This document shows positions 33,961-43,040 of a stretch of DNA of 64,000 nt, one piece after another. The first letter of the stretch is position 1, and every line of letters starts with the position of its first letter. Origin of the DNA: Paenibacillus sp. HWE-109 (GTDB lineage: Bacteria > Bacillota > Bacilli > Paenibacillales > NBRC-103111); NCBI RefSeq assembly GCF_022163125.1, contig NZ_CP091881.1, forward strand, positions 6,448,001-6,512,000. The letters are read 5' to 3'. The notes below the pieces were generated by a model. The model saw only the letters and a list, made by a program, of their open reading frames with translations, was not told where the DNA came from and did no database searches. Both the position numbers and the translations under genes were made by a program.

Positions 33961-34140
33961 ATTGAATACCCTGCCAGATATTCTACTGTCTTAGCTGTGG
34001 AGGCGGTAAACGAAATAAATAAAAGACCATCCTTTTCAGCAAAAGGGCCAGCGTTGGATCTTGTTGCTCCAGGTGTAAAAATTGAAAGCAATAAAAGCTC
34101 TGGAGGGATTAAATACAAACTAGCTTCTCTCATCATTTAG
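33961..34140 (+). pseudogene. Subtilase (S8 protease) remnant
   Basis: In the frame starting GAA at 33964 the plus strand reads EYPARYSTVLAVEAVNEINK, then RPSFSAKGPALDLVAPGVKI, then ESNKSSGGIKYKLAS before LII and a stop at 34138. This is the block preceding the active-site Ser of subtilisins (YPA-Y--VIAVGAVN, FS--G--LD--APG). The Ser motif GTSMA is absent, the catalytic Asp and His parts are missing, and the frame is broken by stops just upstream of 33961. A decayed fragment, overlooked if only the 63-codon frame on the opposite strand is considered. Confidence 0.75.
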
Positions 34141-34190
34141 TTTATAAATGAAATAAGGCTCTAACAGCGTCACCCTCGGGAGCAAATAGA

Positions 34191-34748
34191 TTATCGGCCA
34201 ACTAGGTCGTATCCAGTGACATAGGTCTTTAAGAAGTCAAAAGCATTTGGATCGGATGGGTCGATGAATTGATCGATAACAATACCACTTTTGGGACTGA
34301 TAACGAGATGTGATTTATCCTTTTTGAGTATGAGGGCTGGTAAATAGGCTTCCTTCCCCTGTAAAGATACAAGAGTGCCGTCCAAGTACGTGTTATCTGG
34401 CAATTTGACGTTTTTATCAGCGATACAGATGTTTCTTAGTTTCTTAAGATCTGAACCTTCCTCAGGGATGCAAGCATCCTCTACATGCTTACTTAATATG
34501 ATATATTGATGCTCTGGGTCCCACTTAATCTCTTTTCCCATCATTTCGGCAACTGTCCGCAGCGGAACATATGTGGTTCCATTATTAATAAACGGAAGAG
34601 CATTCTCAGGAAAAACGATCTTTTGATTATTATTAAAAATGCCTTTTATTGTATAATATACCTCTATCATCGTTCCCCCTGATGCATAGGCTTGAATCGA
34701 TCCGAAGAATAACGCCCCACAGATAAAGCCAATTAGTATTTTCTTCAT
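34191..34748 (-). CDS. Secreted stalk-domain (copper amine oxidase N-like) protein
   Basis: About 185 aa with a signal peptide (about 1-22, cleavage after YASG region) and one stalk-type domain: FINNGTTYVPLRTVAEMMGKEIKWDPEHQYIIL (about 53-87). The remainder (about 90-185) is unfamiliar. Good ribosome site AAGGAG. Related in its first half to the protein at 33154, both lying between the 110-bp repeats. Surface or secreted; no enzymatic residues seen. Confidence 0.82.
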   Translation of the reverse strand: MKKILIGFICGALFFGSIQAYASGGTMIEVYYTIKGIFNNNQKIVFPENALPFINNGTTYVPLRTVAEMMGKEIKWDPEHQYIILSKHVEDACIPEEGSDLKKLRNICIADKNVKLPDNTYLDGTLVSLQGKEAYLPALILKKDKSHLVISPKSGIVIDQFIDPSDPNAFDFLKTYVTGYDLVGR

Positions 34749-34860
34749 AGGTTAATCTCCTTTCTTGCAATTTTATCTATCATTGACATCAATCTCTATT
34801 AATTACACCACATTATGGAATAAAATACAAAATGAAGGTTATACCCTTCCGCGTTTAAAA

Positions 34861-34970
34861 GGGGATAATAAAAAGCCAAGGAGCTACGGGCTACGCAGGA
34901 AGAGGAACAGTGAAAAATGATCATCTGTTCCTTTTCATGGCTACCCTTGTGTCCTTGGCTTATCTATTGG
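34861..34970. repeat. 110-bp structured direct repeat, copy 2
   Basis: Second copy of the element at 33022-33131, in the same orientation, with a few substitutions that leave the outer and inner stems intact. It lies immediately before the 3' end of the glycosyltransferase gene. The two copies bracket about 1.7 kb holding two stalk-domain genes and a subtilase fragment. Confidence 0.85.
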
Positions 34971-34984
34971 CTGCTAACGCCCTA

Positions 34985-35698
34985 TTATGCTTTATGTTTG
35001 GCGACTAGGCGGAAATCTCTCGTTAAAGCGAGCGGCTGGCTCCCTTTCAGATAAAAGGCATCTTTCGCCCGCCAGGTGTGGCTTTGCTTATTTTTACGAC
35101 GAATATACACGTAGTTAAAAGGTGTCGTTGCGAAAGTTTTAAAGCCATTGTGCCTACATGCTCTGAGGAAAACCACGTCTTCGCCCAGTGAACGGTCAGG
35201 AAACCGCACCTTTCGGAGCACACGTCTGTGGAACAAAAGTGTCCCCCCCTGCACAAACTGGGCCTCTTTGTTCCGCTCGTGGGGGGATCGAATGAGAAGC
35301 TGTTTGGTGGCCTCAAGAAAGACCAGGCAAGCGTGCTTGCCAACAATATCGCTTTTCGTCCGGCGTATTGCTTTCATTTGCTCCTTTAAGTAGAAAGGCG
35401 AATAATAGTCATCATCATCGAATTTGGCGATATGCAGGAATTTTGACTTGGCGATTCCGCAGTTGAGGCATTGACCTAACGAGGTCTTCTCGTTAACTTG
35501 ATACACACGGACATGGCCAACCTGGCGGGCTTTTCGGCGATAATAGTCAAGATTCATCCGGTCATGATTTAAAATGATGATGAGCTCTTTCTGCGGAAAT
35601 TGCTGTCTTTGAAAATTGTACAGGATATTATCGAAAAATCTCGGGCGATTGGTGCAAGTAATAATAGAAACGCCCTTTACAGTCGCTTCTTTTCCCAT
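34985..35698 (-). CDS. Family 2 glycosyltransferase
   Basis: About 237 aa, GT-A fold. Nucleotide-sugar binding start VSIITCTNRPRFFDNILYNF, metal-binding DDD motif in IAKFDDDDYYSP (about 92-97), and LGEDVVFLRACRHNGF as the likely catalytic-base region. There is no membrane segment. Acceptor unknown; it may act on a surface polymer or spore/cell-wall glycan. The ribosome site AAAGGGAG supports the start. Single gene between the repeat region and the polysaccharide locus. Confidence 0.85.
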   Translation of the reverse strand: MGKEATVKGVSIITCTNRPRFFDNILYNFQRQQFPQKELIIILNHDRMNLDYYRRKARQVGHVRVYQVNEKTSLGQCLNCGIAKSKFLHIAKFDDDDYYSPFYLKEQMKAIRRTKSDIVGKHACLVFLEATKQLLIRSPHERNKEAQFVQGGTLLFHRRVLRKVRFPDRSLGEDVVFLRACRHNGFKTFATTPFNYVYIRRKNKQSHTWRAKDAFYLKGSQPLALTRDFRLVAKHKA

Positions 35699-35759
35699 TT
35701 CGCTACTCCCTTTCCTTTCAACTATTCAGCATATGCCTATATAGGATAGTTGGTGTAGG

Positions 35760-36467
35760 CTAGAGACTATGAACTGTTCTGGTTATGGCATGCACCTCAA
35801 GATTGGCATACTCAGCGATTAGCGGAGCCATCTGGCGAAAGCCGATCTTCCCACCGCCAAGAGGCTTTCCGAACAATTTACCATCATCGCCCCAATGAAA
35901 AACGGTCATATCATTGATGGCGAATAAGATTTCACTCCCCGATTTAAATAATTTCATTCGGTAGGGGCCCCTGGCATCGCCAACAGAGGGGATTGGATCT
36001 CCGCCTTGCGAGACCAAATGAAAGCCATAACTTTTGCGCAGATTGCAGGTGTGAAAGTTCCGTTCCTCTTCTTCCTTACGTCTGAAGTAGGAGACATGGA
36101 AAGTATCGATATCTCCATGATGATATTGATCATACACGCCAGTTCTTGCAGAAAGCCTACTGTCAAACAAGTCTTCCCCATGGATTCCTCTAGCGGCAAA
36201 AAACAAGATACAAAGACCCGGCTCACGAATCGGCCAAAAATCCCATGCAATCACGATGTTGTCCGGAAATTCAACTGAACACCAATAGACGAAATTAGAT
36301 TTTTGCCCCAGCTCGGGGTCAAGCTTGTTTTCCATTCGCATCCGATTCAGCGGAAAACTGACAACAGCCTCTCCTTCCATCTTGAAGTCACGCACATCAT
36401 TTATATCCGCCAAAGGGTTATGATAAATAAGCTCCTCCAGGGAGAATATTTCATGCCAATTCATCAA
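35760..36467 (-). CDS. YesU-like DUF1961 family protein
   Basis: About 235 aa, related to B. subtilis YesU of the rhamnogalacturonan gene cluster. It has a lectin-like or GH16-like beta-sandwich look: VIAWDFWPIREPGLCILFFAARG, GVYDQYHHGDIDTFHVSYFRR and GKPLGGGKIGFRQMAP. Enzymatic role unproven. Translation begins at TTG 36467 or ATG 36464, immediately after the sulfatase stop, with GGGGAGG inside the end of the sulfatase gene. Last gene of the utilisation operon; cytoplasmic since no signal peptide is present. Confidence 0.8.
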   Translation of the reverse strand: MMNWHEIFSLEELIYHNPLADINDVRDFKMEGEAVVSFPLNRMRMENKLDPELGQKSNFVYWCSVEFPDNIVIAWDFWPIREPGLCILFFAARGIHGEDLFDSRLSARTGVYDQYHHGDIDTFHVSYFRRKEEEERNFHTCNLRKSYGFHLVSQGGDPIPSVGDARGPYRMKLFKSGSEILFAINDMTVFHWGDDGKLFGKPLGGGKIGFRQMAPLIAEYANLEVHAITRTVHSL

Positions 36468-38051
36468 CTACTTGCCTCCCCTCAATAAGCGGATAATTCC
36501 GCTCCAATCCCCGCCCATTTCCTTCCAAAACCAGGAACGTTGCTCTATAGAGAGCAACGAAGGCGGAACTCTGGAATCCCACGGCATTCGCGAGAACGGT
36601 CTTGGATTAGATTTGGCTTCTTGCGGCCGAAACGGCATCACTTTCAATTTAGAACCTGTTTCATCGAGTGCGATTTCAGGATTTCCATAGTTGATGACCC
36701 AACGAACAGCTGCCTTTTGAAGCTCCTCTTTAACATACTGGAAGTCAGGACTATCCGCCAAATCAACAAGTTCATGCGGATCAGACAGGAGATGGTACAG
36801 CTCTTCGTAACCGCCATTCTGATAAAAGAGATACTTCCACTCTTTGCTGCGAACATGGAGCATATAGTTGGGTGCCACATAAAATTCGGAACAGACGACC
36901 TCTCGCCGTACCGATGAAGGATTCGTAAGCAGTTCCAACAGATCCAAACCGGATCTGCCGTCAGGCTCGGGCTTCTCGCTTGTCCGATTGACAAGTGTCG
37001 GAAAAATATCAAGCAGGGTCGTCAATGCTTCACAGCGGGTCCCCGGTGCAATAACGCCAGGCCACCAGGCTAACATCGGAATGTGCAAGCTGCCCTCATG
37101 CCCTAGGTTTTTAAACCATAATCGGTGGTCGCCCAGCAGTTCACCATGATCCGATGTGAAAATAACGAGCGTATTGTCAGCCAGTCCTTCTTCCTCCAAC
37201 GTTTGCATAATCCGACCTATTTGTTCATCAATAAAAGTAATATTGGCATAATAATAGGCACGGTTTGTACGTACGGCATGCTCTGAGTATAGATCAGCTT
37301 CCATTGCTTGACGATGCGATGCGAGATAAGGGTTTTTCGATGTTCCATCCATATCGGATACCCAAGGCAGCGGCATGTCTTCCGGCGCATACAAATCCGT
37401 CAAGTGCGAAGGACAATCGAAAGGAGCATGTGGTTTGACGAACGATGTCCACAGGAAGAAGGGTTGGTCAGAGGGTCTTTCTTTTTGAAGCCACTCTACG
37501 GTTCGATCCCCGCACCATTGCGTGATATGAAGTTCTTTGGGCAGGCCGTTCACAAGCGGCTTCAGTTCGTTATAACCAATCTCCGGAGGTTTCTCCCACC
37601 CCCAGGCATCATGCTCCATCAGGTAGCGGTCATAATCATCGAACCGGATCTCCTCTAAGCTTCCAGCTGTGCGTACACCTCTCATTTCTTCTGATAAAAT
37701 AAGATGATCCATCCCATACGTTTGCTCGTCAGGTGTAAAATGCATCTTCCCGATCGCCTGAGTGTGGTATCCAGCTTGGGACAAATAAGCTGCAATCGAT
37801 TCATCCTCCCCCATAGCTGAGGCTGATTCGTTATTGAACACATGCGTCTTTCCCGCAGCAAACCCCGTCATGGTACAAGCTCTGGCAGGCGCACAAAGCG
37901 GATACGGAGTAATCGCGTTCTCGAAGACGGCCCCTTCCCGCCCCATGCGATCCAAATGTGGCGTTTGAATAATTTTATTTCCATAGACCCCTAACGTATC
38001 CCATCGCTGCTGGTCCGTAAAGATGAGAAGCAGATTCGGTTGGGTCTTCAT
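36468..38051 (-). CDS. Cys-type sulfatase of the polysaccharide locus
   Basis: About 527 aa, no signal peptide, so it desulfates imported oligosaccharides in the cytoplasm. Formylglycine motif CAPAR (C53-R57), followed by ACTMTGFAAGK; N-terminal metal ligand Asp13 in FTDQQRWD; second site VIFTSDHGELLGDH. It overlaps the PL22-type lyase stop by four bases (ATGA) and is followed directly by the YesU-like gene, so it is embedded in a pectin-type operon. The corresponding B. subtilis lpl-yet genes have no sulfatase that I know of. A formylglycine maturase is needed and is not in the window. Confidence 0.92.
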   Translation of the reverse strand: MKTQPNLLLIFTDQQRWDTLGVYGNKIIQTPHLDRMGREGAVFENAITPYPLCAPARACTMTGFAAGKTHVFNNESASAMGEDESIAAYLSQAGYHTQAIGKMHFTPDEQTYGMDHLILSEEMRGVRTAGSLEEIRFDDYDRYLMEHDAWGWEKPPEIGYNELKPLVNGLPKELHITQWCGDRTVEWLQKERPSDQPFFLWTSFVKPHAPFDCPSHLTDLYAPEDMPLPWVSDMDGTSKNPYLASHRQAMEADLYSEHAVRTNRAYYYANITFIDEQIGRIMQTLEEEGLADNTLVIFTSDHGELLGDHRLWFKNLGHEGSLHIPMLAWWPGVIAPGTRCEALTTLLDIFPTLVNRTSEKPEPDGRSGLDLLELLTNPSSVRREVVCSEFYVAPNYMLHVRSKEWKYLFYQNGGYEELYHLLSDPHELVDLADSPDFQYVKEELQKAAVRWVINYGNPEIALDETGSKLKVMPFRPQEAKSNPRPFSRMPWDSRVPPSLLSIEQRSWFWKEMGGDWSGIIRLLRGGK

Positions 38052-39247
38052 GTTGCCGGCATCTCGGGTAACGAATCGAATTCTGGCATGTCGACCAGAT
38101 ACAAGTTGCCGTATCCCGACATATCACTAGTAAACAACACCTGTTTACCGTCCGGGCTTAGTCTTGGATGAACGTGAAGATTCTGCGTATGGAAACTGCC
38201 CCGGTGCTTGCACAATATACGCGGGCCTTGGAACCCATTACCGTCGTTCCGCCATACTTGCAGCGTATCTTGAAATTGCTGCCCATGATAAGCGCTCGTT
38301 TGCTGTCCGTCACCGATGACAAGCGATAGATCATTAGAATGAACATGCATATTCTGAAATGGAAATTCGTACTGCTGGATGTGACTATTATCAAAAAGGA
38401 CAGATCCGATAATTTTCCCCGTATGATCTTCAAGAGAGTTGGTAAAACCGTGATAGCCAATGTGAATACCGTCTGACATCCAATATTCGTGACCGACATA
38501 TTCCTTGGCCATTTTATCCTTTACCTTCCAATTACGTCCCGTTTCGATATCCAGCACCCAGATCCGATGATCAATCTGTTCCCAAGGCCCTTCATGACAA
38601 AATGTTAACAGATGAGGCTGCGTTGGCGATGTATTGACGTGGCCGATCCACAGCTGATCCTCATGGAGCTTTTTCACTTTTCCGTTCGCAGGCGATACCG
38701 CCATAATCATACTGTGCGGCTTCGCGCGGAAATACTCCTCAAATCCCAAGTAACCATTCTTGGTATCCATCGCAATACTTTGCGTTAAATCCTGATTCAG
38801 GCCAAAGCATAACCACTGCCCGTCTGCGGTGCAACTCAAGCTGCCGAATTTATAATCCTGTGGAATCGTATAGAGAATCCTTTCTTCCATCGTTCCCAGG
38901 TTGATTGCCATGATTGAGTTGTCATAATAGAAATAGGCCTCATGCCCGTCTGGATGAAGAAAGGTTCCTTGAATCCTGGATTCACTTCCTCGTTCCAAAT
39001 CCGTTAGTTGCGTCATAGTACCATTGTGCAAATCCATGCTGTATAGATTGGTAACATTCTCGCGGTCCGATCCAAAGAGCAGCTTCCCATCCCCATAGAA
39101 GCCGTTATTCGTAAAATAGATATGGTGACTGTGCGAGCAGTGATTCGTTAGCTGAGTTACGGTTACACCCGTGATCAAATCTGTATAACTGCGCTGTTCC
39201 GAAGGCCAAACTGTTCCTTTACCGCCTCTGGTTCTTGCCATTGTCAT
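38048..39247 (-). CDS. Oligogalacturonate lyase-like protein (PL22 type, TolB-like propeller)
   Basis: About 399 aa, cytoplasmic. WD40/TolB-like repeats: TGVTVTQLTN, HHIYFTNNGFYGDGKLLFGSDR, NLYSMDLHNGTMTQLTD, then the C-terminal HPRLSPDGKQVLFTSDMSGYGNLYLVD. This is the pattern of family PL22 oligogalacturonate lyases, which split unsaturated digalacturonate by beta-elimination; His residues in HSHHIYF are candidate metal ligands. The ATG at 39247 has AAAGGAG eight bases upstream; the GTG at 39256 lies within that spacing. It follows the binding lipoprotein after a stem-loop and overlaps the sulfatase gene. Confidence 0.82.
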   Translation of the reverse strand: MTMARTRGGKGTVWPSEQRSYTDLITGVTVTQLTNHCSHSHHIYFTNNGFYGDGKLLFGSDRENVTNLYSMDLHNGTMTQLTDLERGSESRIQGTFLHPDGHEAYFYYDNSIMAINLGTMEERILYTIPQDYKFGSLSCTADGQWLCFGLNQDLTQSIAMDTKNGYLGFEEYFRAKPHSMIMAVSPANGKVKKLHEDQLWIGHVNTSPTQPHLLTFCHEGPWEQIDHRIWVLDIETGRNWKVKDKMAKEYVGHEYWMSDGIHIGYHGFTNSLEDHTGKIIGSVLFDNSHIQQYEFPFQNMHVHSNDLSLVIGDGQQTSAYHGQQFQDTLQVWRNDGNGFQGPRILCKHRGSFHTQNLHVHPRLSPDGKQVLFTSDMSGYGNLYLVDMPEFDSLPEMPAT

Positions 39248-39263
39248 CGCAATCACTCCTTTC

Positions 39264-39290
39264 GGTCCAGTCCTATTGAGCGACTGGACC
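39264..39290 (-). other. Intercistronic stem-loop between binding protein and lyase genes
   Basis: Perfect 9-bp arms GGTCCAGTC and GACTGGACC with a 9-base loop, located 38 bp after the lipoprotein stop and ending right at the lyase ribosome site. No T run follows, so it is not a full terminator. It may stabilise the upstream mRNA end or lower expression of the downstream enzymes. Confidence 0.7.
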
Positions 39291-39328
39291 TATCCTTAAG
39301 TGTAAGTTCAGTTACTTGCCGTATGTCC

Positions 39329-40885
39329 TTACTTAACCTTGCTTGCAGCGAAAGCTTCGCTTATTTCTTTCGTATAGTCATCGCCACCGCTCTTTTTCCA
39401 CAAATCCATGTCGGCTTTATAGCCAGCCTCATCCGTTTTGCCGACAATGAATTTAATTCTTGCATCTTCCACCATTTGATCCAGTTGCGCACCTTTTTGC
39501 GTATAGGTTGTCGTTGTGAATGGTTCTCCGGGATTTGTGACAATGATCTTCTCATTTGCTTTTTGCACATCGACCGACTTCGTGCGAAGCGGTGTAGAAG
39601 GCTTGAACATATCAGGTATAATGTACGGAATCGAAGATAAAATCTGGTTCATATTCTTGTTATTAATATCAGGAGCCATAGGGTCAGTCGGAACGATAAG
39701 AATAACCTGTTTGCCGTCCTCTATTTTATAGTGAACACCTTCAATTCCAAAGTTGAGCAGCGCTTGCATGTCTTTATCATTGGTTTTATCCAAGAAAGTC
39801 AGCACTTTCTTCAAATCAGCTTCGGTTTTAACACTGGATTTCGAAATCAGAAACATGCCGTTGTGTCCAGCTGTCGGTTGGTTATGAAGACCGGTAGGTC
39901 CGCTAACTGCTCCAATTAAATCAATACTGCCCTTCGGATTGACTTGCTTCATTTTCTCTTCAATTTGATAAGAGCGTTCTGTGACGTCAACCGCCACACC
40001 CGCTTGTCCGTTAATGATCGGATCATTCCATTTCGCGGAATCATAAACAGCAAAATCTTGATTGATTAGCTTCTCGTCATACAGTTTTTTGAAGAACTTA
40101 AGTGCCTCCATATATTCTGGGGTCAAATGGGCAGGTATCAGCTTGCCGTCTTTCTCAGCCCACTTATTGGGAGCCCCGAACCAAGTTTGCATAATATCAA
40201 AAGGACCCGCATATTTGGTTACAACCATGCCGTACGTATCATTTTTGCCGTTTTTATCAGGATCGTTGGTGGTGAATGCCTTTAACATGGCATAAAATTC
40301 ATCGATTGTCTGCGGCTCCTTCATGCCTAAATTATCAAGCCAATCCTTACGATAGCTGATCCCCATCCGTCCGATCGGGCGGGATACGTAGAGGCCATAG
40401 AATTTGCCGTTAACTGACGTATTGTTAAGAACAGTTGGGTTTGCTTGTTTAAGATTCGGATAATCTTTGAGATAAGGACCGATCTCCCAGAATGCGCCTC
40501 CTTTGATGGCGTTGGCAACAGCGGGCAACTTCGCGTTATTTACAAATAGAAGCGAAGGAACAGAGCCGGAAGCAAGCGTTATGTTCAGTTTATCGTTATA
40601 GCTAGCATCAGGTACAAATTGGAAATCGAGCTTTGTGTTCGTATATTCTTCTACTTTCTTCCACACTTTACTTTCCGGGGTAGCCGTATCATTGTAGTAG
40701 CTCTTCAACATAATACTAATCGGGAAAGGCTTTTCATTGGCAGTCGGCGTCGCTCCTGTAGTCGTCTTAGGTGTATTTGTCGCTTTGGATCCGCCGGTAT
40801 CCGAGCTGCACCCCGCAATAACTGTAACTGCCAATATCACGCTGGTTGTTGCAAATAATGGTTTTTTCTTTTTATCCCAATTCAT
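39329..40885 (-). CDS. LplA-like extracellular solute-binding lipoprotein
   Basis: About 518 aa, long family-1 binding protein of the LplA/YtcQ type used with LplB/LplC permeases to import pectin-derived oligosaccharides. Lipobox VIAGC (Cys about 26) after a charged N terminus MNWDKKKK, then a Thr-rich linker. GGGAGG precedes the start. It follows the permease genes after about 140 bp that contain a cre-like site, so it may have its own promoter. Function by family and context. Confidence 0.9.
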   Translation of the reverse strand: MNWDKKKKPLFATTSVILAVTVIAGCSSDTGGSKATNTPKTTTGATPTANEKPFPISIMLKSYYNDTATPESKVWKKVEEYTNTKLDFQFVPDASYNDKLNITLASGSVPSLLFVNNAKLPAVANAIKGGAFWEIGPYLKDYPNLKQANPTVLNNTSVNGKFYGLYVSRPIGRMGISYRKDWLDNLGMKEPQTIDEFYAMLKAFTTNDPDKNGKNDTYGMVVTKYAGPFDIMQTWFGAPNKWAEKDGKLIPAHLTPEYMEALKFFKKLYDEKLINQDFAVYDSAKWNDPIINGQAGVAVDVTERSYQIEEKMKQVNPKGSIDLIGAVSGPTGLHNQPTAGHNGMFLISKSSVKTEADLKKVLTFLDKTNDKDMQALLNFGIEGVHYKIEDGKQVILIVPTDPMAPDINNKNMNQILSSIPYIIPDMFKPSTPLRTKSVDVQKANEKIIVTNPGEPFTTTTYTQKGAQLDQMVEDARIKFIVGKTDEAGYKADMDLWKKSGGDDYTKEISEAFAASKVK

Positions 40886-41013
40886 CGTTTATTTCCTCCC
40901 TTTGCCCGTTCAAAATGTGCTTGTTTATGATGAAGCAGCCCTCTGTCTTCAACCCTTTTCCGATCTTGGACGAATACTGCGACAATCCGAAAATAGCCAC
41001 CGCTGCGCCAACA

Positions 41014-41027
41014 CGAAAGCGCTTTAA
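41014..41027. promoter_or_regulatory. Candidate cre (CcpA) site before lplA-like gene
   Basis: CGAAAGCGCTTTAA has the palindromic GAAAGCGCTTT core of cre sites. It overlaps the stop codon of the permease gene and lies about 130 bp upstream of the binding-protein start. Close relatives of the motif occur at 42984 and 49165. Confidence 0.5.
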
Positions 41028-41905
41028 CCTTTTACTGCACCGATTAAAACACCTTTGGCAAAATACTTTTGAATAAATGGGTATACCATCAAAATCGGCA
41101 ATGTACCCACGACAATGATCGCCATTTTAATCGATTGATCCGGCGGTTTTACGTAAGTAGGATCGTAAGTTCCCATTTCAAGCGCTCCCGTTGCCATAAG
41201 AACAATTTGCCGCAAGAGAACCTGCATCGGCCACTTCTTGGCGTCAGATAGATAAATCAAAGCATTGAAGAAATCATTCCAATGGGCAACCGCGTAGAAA
41301 AGAGCAAACGTTGCGATTACTGGCTTAGAGAGCGGCAGCACAATTCGCCACAGCACACCAATATCGTTGCACCCATCAATTCGGGCTGATTCAATCAGTT
41401 CGTTCGGGATTTCTTGAAAAAATGATTTCACGACAATTAAATTAAAGGCATTGATCGCGACAGGCAGCATGACCGCCCAGTAGGTGTTCAATAGTCCCAA
41501 ACTTTTTACAACCAAATATGTAGGAATAATCCCACCGCTAAATACCATCGTAAAGATGATCATATTCAAGACAATATTCCGGCCAATCATCTGCTTCCGC
41601 GATAACGCATAGGCCATCGTAAAGGTGAAAAATAGATTTACAAGGGTCCCTCCTACCGTTATAAATACGGATACAACCAAACTGCGTGGCAGCGTGTTAT
41701 CTTTAAAAACAAATTTATAAGCATCGAATGTAATGTCCTTGGGGATAAGGAAAAAGGATCTGCTTCCGATCTCCAGATCGCTTGCAAACGACCCCGCCAC
41801 GATATACATAACTGGAAGAATCATGACAAGAGCAACAATCGCAAGAAACAAATAGTTGGCGATATCAAAGCATTTTTCGCCTACAGACATATGACGTGTG
41901 TTCAT
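41024..41905 (-). CDS. LplC-like sugar ABC transporter permease
   Basis: About 293 aa with six membrane helices; EAA loop NELIESARIDGCNDIGVLWRIVLPLSKP about 180-207. The frame opens at 41989, but the ATG at 41905 has an AAGGAGGAG ribosome site and is preferred. Partner of the LplB-like permease just upstream (20 bp gap). The ATPase is not encoded here and is presumably a shared MsmX-type protein. Confidence 0.92.
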   Translation of the reverse strand: MNTRHMSVGEKCFDIANYLFLAIVALVMILPVMYIVAGSFASDLEIGSRSFFLIPKDITFDAYKFVFKDNTLPRSLVVSVFITVGGTLVNLFFTFTMAYALSRKQMIGRNIVLNMIIFTMVFSGGIIPTYLVVKSLGLLNTYWAVMLPVAINAFNLIVVKSFFQEIPNELIESARIDGCNDIGVLWRIVLPLSKPVIATFALFYAVAHWNDFFNALIYLSDAKKWPMQVLLRQIVLMATGALEMGTYDPTYVKPPDQSIKMAIIVVGTLPILMVYPFIQKYFAKGVLIGAVKG

Positions 41906-41924
41906 CGTGGTCTCCTCCTTTCCA

Positions 41925-42893
41925 TCAGAATATACCGGAATGCCCAGCCTTTTTGGCCAAATAATTGGTTGTGAATACGAGAATGACACTGATAATGGCT
42001 TTAAATAGCCCTACTGCGGCACTATAGCTGAAAGCGCCCTGAATGATCCCCGCCGTATAAACATAAGTGTCGAATACTTCGGCAACCGGCCTGTTTAGCG
42101 GGTTAATCATTAATAAAACTTGTTCGAATCCACGATCCATAAAGTGGCCCATACGCAAAATCAGCACAACAATGATAGTCCCCTGAATAGCTGGCAGCGT
42201 AATGTGCCATAGCTGGCGAAATCGGTTCGCTCCATCCACGATGGCGGCTTCATATTGCTCTTGATCCACCCCCGCAAGCGCTGCGAGGAAGATGATCGTT
42301 CCCCAGCCCATCTCTTTCCAAATACTCTGTGTAATGATCATGGGACGAAACCAGTTCTCACTTGTTAGAAAGTCGATTTTATGCCCGAACAGCTTCAGCA
42401 CCCATTCATTGATGACCCCACCTTCGGTCGTCAGAAGAAGATAAGAAATACTGGCAACGATAACCATCGAAATAAAATGCGGAATATAAATCAGCGATTG
42501 AATGAACCGTTTATAAAAAGATTTACGGACTTCATTTAACAATATAGCCAGGATGATTGGCGCCGGGAAGAAAAACACCATATCATACAAACCAAGCAGA
42601 AGCGTATTGCGTATCAATTGGAAGAAAACAGGATCTTGAAAAAATTGCTTGAAATTAGCTAGCCCGACCCACTCGCTCCCCAAAAAACCAACGTAAGGCT
42701 GATAATTTTTGAAAGCTAACAGGACCCCCCACATCGGAACATATTTAAATAATAAGAAGTAGGCCAATCCCGGCAGCAGCAGCAACAGCAAGTATTTATC
42801 TCTAACTACTTTGGCTATCAACGTGCTGCGCTTGGAAGTTACTGCAGTTGGGACAGGCACGATGTGCTGTTCAGCTTCCGATGTTTTGATCAT
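41925..42893 (-). CDS. LplB-like sugar ABC transporter permease
   Basis: About 322 aa, six membrane helices, typical YPG.. start DKYLLLLLLPGLAYFLLFKYVPMWGVLLAFKNY; EAA loop QEQYEAAIVDGANRFRQLWHITLP. The ATG at 42893 with AAGGAG seven bases upstream is preferred over the longer frame from 42947. First gene of the transporter unit; cre-like site and probable promoter lie upstream. Confidence 0.92.
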   Translation of the reverse strand: MIKTSEAEQHIVPVPTAVTSKRSTLIAKVVRDKYLLLLLLPGLAYFLLFKYVPMWGVLLAFKNYQPYVGFLGSEWVGLANFKQFFQDPVFFQLIRNTLLLGLYDMVFFFPAPIILAILLNEVRKSFYKRFIQSLIYIPHFISMVIVASISYLLLTTEGGVINEWVLKLFGHKIDFLTSENWFRPMIITQSIWKEMGWGTIIFLAALAGVDQEQYEAAIVDGANRFRQLWHITLPAIQGTIIVVLILRMGHFMDRGFEQVLLMINPLNRPVAEVFDTYVYTAGIIQGAFSYSAAVGLFKAIISVILVFTTNYLAKKAGHSGIF

Positions 42894-42983
42894 GTTCTCA
42901 CTCCTTCGCAGTTGAGATTTCAGCTTGTGGCTTTGTAGGTTAAACACTATAGGATTCGAAAATTTCTGACAATAACACTATTT

Positions 42984-42997
42984 CGAAAGCGCTTTAG
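42984..42997. promoter_or_regulatory. Candidate cre (CcpA) site before lplB-like gene
   Basis: CGAAAGCGCTTTAG, core palindrome GAAAGCGCTTT, about 90 bp upstream of the permease start. The neighbouring sequence on the minus strand contains TTGTCA and CCTATAGT, which may form a promoter; CCTATAG also occurs upstream of the yetA-like gene (46795-46801). Confidence 0.5.
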
Positions 42998-43040
42998 CAA
43001 AAAAGTATGAACCTAGAAAAAAATGATTAGCATGAAATCC

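Noticed and set aside
33945..34136. 63-aa minus-strand ORF between the two stalk-domain genes
   Set aside because: It has no ribosome site, and the opposite strand carries a recognisable subtilase fragment that explains the open frame.
33022..34970. Integron cassette with attC sites
   Set aside because: The 110-bp repeats are imperfect palindromes of suitable size, but they lack the RYYYAAC/GTTRRRY ends and no integrase is in the window.
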